Part shown: piece after piece, positions 56,274 to 64,000 of the stretch
Layout of the letters: each line of letters starts with the position of its first letter
Position numbering within the stretch: the stretch's first letter is position 1
Assembly: GCA_033675265.1 (NCBI GenBank)
Contig: JAUJYZ010000943.1
Location: forward strand, 124,001-188,000
Length of the DNA: 64,000 nucleotides
DNA from: Actinostola sp. cb2023
Taxonomy: Eukaryota; Cnidaria; Anthozoa; Actiniaria; Actinostolidae
Direction of reading: 5' to 3'
The notes under the pieces: generated by a model
The model's input: only the letters and a program-made list of their open reading frames with translations
What the model was told of the DNA's origin: nothing
The model's database searches: none
Position numbers and translations under genes: made by a program

Positions 56274-58945
56274 GTAAGGAATGAAGCAGTGTTCAAACTA
56301 TTAGAACTTCCATGTACTGTACCTTTACGTTAAAGGTGGAAGATGATGGTAGAATAGTCGATTCTCTTAGTCGAATAAAGGGGTTTATATATCTTAATTT
56401 CTCTATGAAGCCCTCCTTTCTCTATTAAGACCCCTTCCCCACCCTAGCCCCTTGAAACGTGAAGGTATTGTATTCGGCTATTTCAAATATATTTTATTAT
56501 TGACATTGATCAAAGTATAGTAGTATATAATAATAATAATAATAATAATACATTTTATATAGCGCCACTATCCATAACAATGATCAGAGCGCTTAGAATG
56601 CTAATTAAAACCTAAAAATATATGAGCACTAACATTCTGGACTGTCGTATGTTTTGTGTTCCTCTTTTAAATATATATATAAACAATGCTGTGTTGAAGT
56701 CTATATTATATAGATTTAGCAGGTGCATGTCAACACAAAATAAAAACATTGGTGCAAGGCATCATGGCTTCGGATACAGGCTCTTTAAGTGGCCCACCCC
56801 CATTTATTTGGCAAGGGGTCTCATTTTAAATTGTTGTTTTGAGCATCAAAAGTTTAACGCGATACTCCATGAAATTGTCAAAGATAATGTCACTATATGG
56901 AAGTATGTGATCCCCAAGCGGCAAAAATCCGTGAGGGATTTCAAACGCACGCATCGTTTAAATACGAGGGTTTTCAATACAGAATACTTGAAGTGGCTGG
57001 GTTTGCTACCAAAATTATCCAAACCGTGTGTAAAGAACACGCTGAAACTTGGCCGGTGAAGTGTTTTCGAATATGTTGCTCTATGTCATATTGAAAAACA
57101 GTTATGGAAAACAAATCGACAGAACTGATTTTATACGCAGAATAATATTTTGGATTTTCATTTATACACAACTGACATAAACCTCTTGCACTTTGTTCAT
57201 TGATAAAGTTGGAGGTTTATTGGTGTTGCAGAACACCAGATGACTTCAGACAATGAACACAAAGGACGAGAATAATGAACTTGAACCAAAACAATACCCT
57301 GCAAAAACAATTAACTGATTTGACACGTTAATAAAGGTTATTATTATTATTATTATTATATAAAGAAACCTAACCAAGAATACAATGCAGACTGCAACAC
57401 CAAGAAACACCCATAAAGTTTGTTGTATGCTTCCGATTTGCGTGAATTTTGCACTAAAGGTCGAGGTAATTAACTGACTTATTATCTGATTGAGAAGGTT
57501 TTCACACAAAAATTAGTCCCAAAGAACATCATTAATCAGATTATTGTTCCTTAATTCCCACGAGGGAATGCTAAACAAATGCTTTTCAATTCTGTATACT
57601 GTAATGTTAATGAGGTTCATTAAACCAATTTTTGTCCAACAAATTCCATCAGATAGCTATGTAGTATACAGTGTAAAGTGTTGTGTAGATAAGCGAAAGG
57701 TCGTGGGTTCGATTCCAGGTTCATTCATTTATCAAAATATATTAGAAGAAAATGTCTAAATTTAATACCCACATAAAGATGACCGAGGGAAAAATAGATC
57801 GAGGTTAATAACTAGATTTTTTTTTTCAAGCGCACAGTATCCAAATCCTTCAATTTGATTGGTTCGCTGCGCGGGCCGTGTTTTCCTATCTCTGCCCTAG
57901 GTCCACGTTATCCATTTTGTAAGTGCTTTAAGTCAATGTTGTCGAGCTAGGGGGGGGGGGAGAAGTTATTTACCTTGGACACAGTTTTTCACTATACGGA
58001 CCTCCCAGTCGGTAAATAACCTATATTTATTTTATTCAGGTCCGGTTTCATTAGAAATCGTGCGCTCTGATTGGCTCGAGAGCGGCCCATATTTTCCCAC
58101 CCGGACCGTGAAAACCGGACCGCGAAAACCGGACCGCTCACCACAATAAACGCTCATAGTAACAGTAACAGCAAAATCCAACAGTATAAATAACAACAAA
58201 ATTCACTTGGTAGTTGTTTTCTCAGTCTACATTTTATTCACTCAATGTACGTGTTTGTTCCCGACAAGTCCGAAAATAGTCAAAATATGATTACAACAAA
58301 CATTCCTTCGTCCATCTTTACTCGTCGACAACCATGTGCTCTCTTTTTACAAAATCACGTGACTTATTTTACACAAGGATCCCAAAGGGGGTCTAAAAGT
58401 CTCAACATCTCCCCCTCCTGGATTTACAATTATCTTGGAAATCCACGGTTTAGATGTATACGATTCCTTCACTACGAGTTACAATACTGATTGAAATACT
58501 TAATGAAACTCAACGAAATAAATCACATTATTATACTACTATTACGTAATTTTACCTTATAAGGTCAAGAGAACTCGAAAAATATGGAGCCGTATTACCA
58601 TAGTTCTAAAGCCGTATTACCATAGTTCTAAAACCGGTTTCACTGCAAAGTTTTGAACATTTTGTGATGTCAAATCCATTGTCAATAAGAGTACAGACAA
58701 TGGAAAACCGCTTGCGATTTCTTTTTTACAACAACAAAGTAAAAAAATCATCCAAAAGCAAGGATAAAGTTTGAAAGAAAAACCGTTTCAAGCGCGCGCT
58801 GGCTCCGTGCACGAGCGATTCGTCATTCTATGTGTCTGTTATTGTAAAAGAGCGCGCGGACCTTGAAAGGTTTTGAAATAATTATTAGATAAATTTACTC
58901 AAAAACGGACAATTATGTTTTCGTTCAAAGTAGTATAATAAATAC
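56274..58945. other. Downstream TARS intron, no exon seen
   Basis: Contains the second 60-bp repeat (56459-56519), (TAA)n at 56530-56550 followed by a LINE-tail-like ATAGCGCCAC, (TTA)n at 57340-57360, and a G11 run at 57951. ORFs of up to 145 codons (56622-57059) lack recognisable content. Confidence 0.45.
57661..57722 (+). repeat. tRNA-like B-box (possible SINE head)
   Basis: AAGGTCGTGGGTTCGATTCC contains a perfect B-box (GGTTCGATTCC, 57706-57716). The A-box side is weak and no cloverleaf closes, so a functional tRNA gene is unlikely. Confidence 0.3.
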
Positions 58946-59084
58946 CTTATTTGGGGTTTTTCCCGTAATACGGGCTGATATTTTACTCGTTACTCGCATT
59001 TTTCATCGTCCCTTCGGGACTCGGAAAAATACATTCGCAACTCGTTAAATATCAGCCCGTATTACGGGAAAAACCCCAAATAAG
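58946..59084. repeat. 139-bp hairpin element
   Basis: CTTATTTGGGGTTTTTCCCG at the left and its inverse CGGGAAAAACCCCAAATAAG at the right. The tip is CGTCCCTTCGGGAC. No flanking duplication was resolved. Confidence 0.85.
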
Positions 59085-59148
59085 ATCTAAATATTGACTT
59101 ATACGGTGTCTATCAATGTTTCTAATATTGATACTACCGGTAATGTCC

Positions 59149-59973
59149 TGGCGTGGGCAATCGATAAAAAAAATTAGCTAATATTATCGGTAATCGATAA
59201 AAAGGATTTGTTGTGAGTAATCGATAATTATCGATTCTCCATTTGACAATATCGATTTAATCGATAATTTAATCGATAATTATCAATTTTATCGATAAGA
59301 TATTTACTTGATATATTGTACCGAAATATTTGTGAACTAAATGATAGGCCAGAAACGAAATAATGACAACTTCTGTAACCAGTTTTAATAATAAGTTGAA
59401 CCTTTTTCAGTAACCTGTTGAAGACTGTTGAATATTTAGATAAGTAAAGTAGCATATCAGGAGAAGCCGGAGAAGATGGCGTCAAGAAGTCCGCACAATC
59501 ACATTGTAATGTTGGAATGAAGTTGTTAAACAAATGTGTGCTGTTGTGAATTGCTTTTCAGTTACAATAATTGCTCAATAACGATAACTCAGAAAATTTG
59601 TGCAACTTGTGTATCGGAAATGGAATTTGATTAGAAAGTTTTGTGGAATCGAAAACCGGATCAGTCGATTTCACGTAACGCGACCCGGGAACGCGTCGCG
59701 GTAAGTTTGTGTTTAAAATTAGTTTGACTCTGTCTTGGGTTTTTCGATTAGTGAAAGTCACATCTTTCTGGTGCTAGTTAATGATAAACATAGATAGGTA
59801 AGTTAAAAGAAGCTTAATTTTAAAAATCAATAAATTTAATTTCGAGAAAAGTTGTGAGTATCGATTTTTATCGATTGATCGATATAATCGATAACGTTTA
59901 ACTTAATTTTATGGATTAATATCGATTTATCGATCGGTTTTCCGATATCGATTTTTATCGATTGCCCACGCCA
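59149..59973. mobile_element. 825-bp element with 10-bp target duplication and 16 ATCGAT motifs
   Basis: TIRs TGGCGTGGGCAATCGATAAA and its inverse, flanked by GGTAATGTCC at 59139-59148 and again at 59974-59983. ATCGAT occurs 16 times, all within the outer parts (59160-59300 and 59855-59965). No coding capacity. The long duplication suggests a MULE- or hAT-related non-autonomous element. Confidence 0.85.
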
Positions 59974-60098
59974 GGTAATGTCCATAACGTTATTGCTGCT
60001 GTTACTAATAGACCGGGTAATAGAATGTTCTGAATGTTCATTGTCTTGTTTTACACATTTGCCTCCAACGGTGATAGTTTGGTGATTGGGCGTCGCAC

Positions 60099-60250
60099 AG
60101 GAGCCCATAAGTAGGAGCCTCCATCTACCGTACTGGGTTTGTGAGACGACCTGTGACCGGATCAGGCTTTTAGAACACCTTTTCCCGCCAACTAATCATT
60201 AACAGGAGCCCATTACTAGGAGCCTTCCTCTCCTATAATAGGTTTGTGTG
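60099..60250. repeat. Two diverged tandem copies of an ~105-bp segment
   Basis: AGGAGCCCATAAGTAGGAGC at 60099 and AGGAGCCCATTACTAGGAGC at 60203, each followed by a similar tail (GGGTTTGTG / GGTTTGTGTG). Confidence 0.6.
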
Positions 60251-60380
60251 ACATCAAATGCACAAATTGGGCTAAAAATAGAACACTCATTAAAAATTCC
60301 GCGCGATTAACCAATCATGTCGCGTCTTACACAATAGGAATTTGACGTCAGATTCAATACTGCTAGCTTTGCTTTCAATG

Positions 60381-60660
60381 TCGGCCGAAAGCGTACCGTG
60401 TAGTTCCAGTGATTCTAATAAAAGAATCAGAATCTAGTGAAATTTCAGATCAGTTTCGTCGTTTGCTGACTTCAGTACTTCATCAAGCGAGGAAGAACAA
60501 TGAAAACATTAAAAACAAAACAAAAAAGCAACTCCAGGTATTATTATTTATATCAAAACTTCAAGTGCGAGAACTTCTTAAAACAAAGCTACTAGTTAAA
60601 AAGGCCAGTTCAAAACCCGGCCAAAAAACGAACATCTTCTGCTCTTTCTGAGAAGGAATT
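60381..60660 (+). pseudogene. Small unrecognised coding relic
   Basis: An ATG at 60379 gives MSAESVPCSSSDSNKRIRI then TAG. In the next frame SEISDQFRRLLTSVLHQARK and NNENIKNKTKKQLQ follow, up to CTCCAG|GTATT, and further on KKRTSSALSEKEFNDLVSWI. The serine-rich start, basic helix and SEKEF..L helix look protein-like, but I recognise no family. The frame shift near 60435 argues for decay. Confidence 0.25.
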
Positions 60661-61714
60661 CAACGATCTGGTATCATGGATAATCTCTTACGAAGAACCT
60701 AATTAAACTTGTGCAGGACTAGCAGTGAGAACCAAGCTATGAATATTCCAAACCGCCGGTGTGTTTTGCAGTAATTAGCATTTGTTGTCTGAAACGCAGC
60801 AAAATGAATCGCGAACTTTGAAGCTAATTGAAGTAGGATTTTGTCGAAAATTATCGACGTTGACACAAAGTTCCTTCTAAAACAGCGAAGTGAGGTACAG
60901 AGGAGCTTCTTTTTCTGTGGCCTGGATGAAGATTTTATCGCACTGATTTTTATTCATCGGCTGATCTTGGAGTGCCGGCTTTCTTACCTTCTTTGAACTG
61001 AAGACGCCTTTGGCGAATGAACTTCGCATACACTCAGTGATAACCCTCTTATTTTAGTGTTCTTTGCCGCTCTTTAAAGCACGGTTCGTCGGTTGAAAGT
61101 TTCAGTTGTTTTTCGACTATCTTTCGGCGAAGAAGTTCTTTAGCAAAGTGCACATCTGTGTGGGTTAATTGTTATGTTGGCGTCGCTATCCAACTTTTGC
61201 TTCATCAGAGTCGAAATCATTGGAGAACGCTTCATTCTTACGAAGACTAAATCATGAATCAAAAACCAACAAAAGAAAGTTGATAAAACAAGAATAAACA
61301 TATGAAGCGATAGGTATAAGAACGTAGAAGAACTTTCACGACAACGTGAGTCGCCAAACTAAAAGTCTCCACTAAGCGCTCTGGCAGTATGTCAGTTTAT
61401 TGATACATGTGATTCATTCATTGTACACAGTTGTCTCGTTCTTGTGCAAGGGAAAAATTGACTTGGACTTCCATGGATTAAGAATATCAATATTTTGGAT
61501 CAAGTCCTCGCGTCTTCCGTTTGGCGGCCATTTTATTTTTCAATTTGAAATTCTTCGGACATTTGCATATCTATCGAAGATGGCCACCATTATACAGTCT
61601 CGTCTCCAAACGCACTTAAATTTGGAAATAAGTAAGTCAGAGACATATATGAAGTGTTAATTCCAGCTAATATGAGCATGACCTTTCGTTTGGTGCTATT
61701 TTTGAGCTCGCTAG
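60661..61714. other. No gene seen
   Basis: Non-coding. Nothing supported. Confidence 0.4.
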
Positions 61715-61750
61715 AGGTCAAGGTCATGCGTAAGGTCAAGATCAAGGTCA
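61715..61750 (+). promoter_or_regulatory. Cluster of four AGGTCA half-sites
   Basis: AGGTCA at 61715, 61721, 61733 and 61745, the last one as TCAAGGTCA. All are in the same orientation in 36 bases. TCAAGGTCA is the extended half-site bound by monomeric nuclear receptors of the SF-1/ERR type. It could equally be low-complexity repeat. Confidence 0.35.
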
Positions 61751-62362
61751 AAGAAATATATAAAACATATGTACTTGCACTTTGTTGACGTATAATTAAT
61801 TGGATATCCAAACCTGTGGGAGCTTGACAAGAAGTGCACTTCCGAGTGTGAAGATTGACAAAGTTACCTGAATTGTGGGCCTGGGAATGAGTTTTGAGTC
61901 AGCGGTAATTTTCGCGCCATTGAACGCTAGAGACAAGTTGATTCAGGTGAGTGATCTTGATCTTAATCTATACATTTCTTAATTAATCGATGAATTAACC
62001 TAATAGGATAAAATACTTACCATACTATTTGCAATTGTACATCTACGCTGAAGCAGCTTTTTTTTTAGCAAACTTAGACTAAGTGATTCAGATTATTTTC
62101 AATTGATATTCAATCTTGCACAAAACGCAATCACAAAACTATGATAAAACACGGTAAAAAGCACAGAACATTTTACGTTTCTCTAGTAAAAAAAACTAGT
62201 TCCTTCTTTGACTATTTAAATAATAAACTTTTCTAAAGGTTACAAGTGATTATCCATTCACTCAAATCGTTTTGCATTCACTGCAAGCAAAACAGAAGAA
62301 TTAGGTGAAGACTCTGCGCCTCTGCTGTCTATGTCAAAACTGCTTCTGGGGAGCGAATCGAG
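61751..62362. other. 5' flank of the XPG-like pseudogene
   Basis: Non-coding, AT-rich. No ORF with support. Confidence 0.4.
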
Positions 62363-63720
62363 ATGGATCCACAGCACCTCTACCAGCGTCTTATTCTAAT
62401 GGGTGTTGGTGATATCCCTCTTCCCGATCTCCTCCAACATGAGCTGTGCTCTTTACCCGCATCTCTCTTCGACAATCATATGTGCATGCGGACTGGGGAC
62501 AAAGCCGAGCTCATCCATGATCATATCCTAAAGCTTGTCCCTGATTGCATCGTCCCATCCCTGCCCACTACAGAATTGCAGTATGTTATTGATGGGAGAG
62601 GATTGCTCCACAAGTTCGCTTGGCCCATGCAAACACTCTACCTATGCCGAGATCTGTTCGATGTATAATCCGGCATGTGAGGTGAAGCAGCTATGGTCAT
62701 GCATTGGTTGTGTTTGACGGATATCACGGCCCAAGCACTAGTGACGAAGCCCATCGTCACAGGACTGGGAATGATGTTGGTGCATCGGTCTCAGTTTCCG
62801 CAGAAATGCGTCTAACCATGAGCAAGAAGGCTTTCCTTGGCAATACATCAAACAAGCAGGCCCTCATCAACCTACTTGCATCGGAGATAGTCAAAGAAGG
62901 CATCGATGTATGTAGAGCACGCAGTCGGGGATGCGGACTACAAAATGATGCATGTCGGCATGCCTTTCAGCGACTGGAATGCCAACAGCTGTTGTCGCTG
63001 AAGATTCTGATGTGTTCCAGTTAATGACACATCATGTCGATGTCACAGTTGTAACCTGTACATGGTGATGGCAAAACATGTACAAAAGGTCTGCATCACT
63101 ACCTTGAAAAAGAAGTTGGATCCATCACTGTCAGAAGCTCTACTTTTCTTACACGCTATCAGCGGCTGTGATACCACATCAAGACCACATGGAATTGGTA
63201 AAGTGACCGTTCTCAAGAAGTATGCAGCCCTGAAGAACTCAACCTACATCTTCATGTCTCCATCGTCCTCGAAGGAGGCCATTGAAAAGGCAGGCGAGAA
63301 GGCCCTGCTGGTGATATACGGGTGTCCAACGTCACCAAACCTCAACTCTGCGCGGGTGAAGAAGTTCCAGGTGATGGTGGCGACCTCTGCAGGGTACGTG
63401 CCCCCAGAGAAACTTCCACCCACAACAGAAGCAGCCTCCCACCACAGTCATCGCACGTATCATCAGGTGCAGGCATGGCGTGAAAACGATGTCTCTTCTG
63501 AGCTTTGGGGTTGGTTAGCATCATCTGCTGGTCTTGTGCCTGTTAGAATGGCTCAGCCAGCAGCACCAGAGCGACTTCTCACAACGATAAGATGCAATTG
63601 TGGTGGTAGATGTGATAATAAAAAATACACCTGCCGCAAGAATGGGCTCCAATGCACACCAGCCTGTGGCCAGTACAAGGGCATCTCATGTTTAAACACG
63701 AAACCGTGCTATAAAAGGGC
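62363..63720 (+). pseudogene. XPG-type nuclease with C-terminal CXC motif, transposon-associated (Academ-X-like), frameshifted
   Basis: Pieces in order, in different frames: LLQHELCSLPASLFDNHMCM; QYVIDGRGLLHKFAWPMQT; VVFDGYHGPSTSDEAHRHRT; MRLTMSKKAFLGNTSNKQAL; GDADYKMM; AVVAEDSDVFQLMTHH; LLFLHAISGCDTTSRPHGIG; and a cysteine-rich end RCNCGGRCDNKKYTCRKNGL then QCTPACGQYKGISC. GDAD, EDSD and GCDTTS..GIG correspond to the acidic metal-binding motifs and helix-hairpin-helix of FEN1/XPG nucleases. The Cys block resembles a Tesmin/TSO1 CXC repeat. At least four frame changes (near 62640, 62700, 62930 and 63060) make it a pseudogene. Proteins of this type are abundant in cnidarians and are linked to Academ-like transposons; that link is inference. 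Confidence 0.7.
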
Positions 63721-64000
63721 CTGTGCCAGGCAGCTAACACCTTCAGTTGTCAGTCATCCATCGTACTGTCAAGAGCTCTGCATCGTAACAATGGGCGCGA
63801 AATTTGAATTAAAAAAATTGAATTTCAAATTGTTGACTTTCTTCGTTCTTTTAATAACATCAAGAACTCATTTTCAAAATCTTGTTATTAGTTTTGAATG
63901 ATCAGTTTTGAAAATATTGATATTTAGCTCAGTTTTATCGAAGTCCAGTTGAATAATAATTATGAACTTTGAGTCGTTCAATACGACATAAATACGAAGA
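63721..64000. other. 3' tail beyond the CXC segment
   Basis: The frame stays open to 63901, but after KRACARQLTPSVVSHPSYCQ the residues look non-coding. TTTTGAATGATCAGTTTTGA at 63892 is a short direct repeat. Confidence 0.4.

Noticed and set aside
56622..57059. 145-codon ORF on the plus strand
   Set aside because: No recognisable motif, and low-complexity start in AT-rich DNA; a chance ORF in a long intron.
57661..57722. Functional tRNA gene
   Set aside because: Only the B-box is good; acceptor and D arms do not pair, so at most a SINE remnant.

Overview
This is nuclear DNA of an animal, most likely an anthozoan cnidarian such as a coral or anemone. The organism is inferred, not proven. The reasons are short GT-AG exons of a metazoan-type threonyl-tRNA synthetase (TARS), very long introns, low GC, and a repeat load typical of cnidarians: DIRS and other tyrosine-recombinase (YR) elements, PIF/Harbinger, a CR1/L2-like LINE tail, TTAA-flanked elements and many MITEs. 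There are no operons or bacterial signals.

The only host gene I recognise is TARS on the + strand. Four catalytic-core exons (24205-24342, 24635-24712, 38940-39040, 56169-56273) are in phase with each other and give 422 coding bases over 32 kb. Earlier and later exons were not found. The 14.2-kb intron is almost entirely tandem repeats: a 44-bp unit repeated about 143 times, then a related 39-bp unit repeated about 75 times. These arrays are interrupted by a 3.4-kb foldback element and a Tc1/mariner-like element. The 17.1-kb intron holds a 1.8-kb near-perfect foldback element, a 10.5-kb PIF/Harbinger element with several insertions inside it, and a 1.1-kb palindrome.

Left of TARS: (a) 1-7300, minus strand, a DIRS1-type retroelement with spliced gag, RT-RNase H, and a YR whose DNA-binding region resembles the plant ALOG domain; a 60-bp minisatellite lies in its gag intron. 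(b) 7410-16975, a 9.6-kb element bounded by identical 38-bp inverted repeats. It carries a ZAD-like zinc-finger ORF at one end and a RecQ-family helicase pseudogene at the other, both pointing inward (Academ-H-like, inferred). Two later insertions split one helicase exon, and the flanks still join in frame. (c) 17.3-24 kb, three elements sharing terminal-hairpin architecture (Helitron/Helentron-like), a Harbinger MITE, and a decayed gag-like ORF.

Right of TARS exon 4: a palindrome, an element with a 10-bp target duplication and 16 ATCGAT motifs, and at 62.4-63.7 kb a frameshifted XPG-nuclease/CXC transposon protein. Nested insertions allow much of the order of events to be read directly, because uninterrupted copies or rejoined frames show the empty sites.
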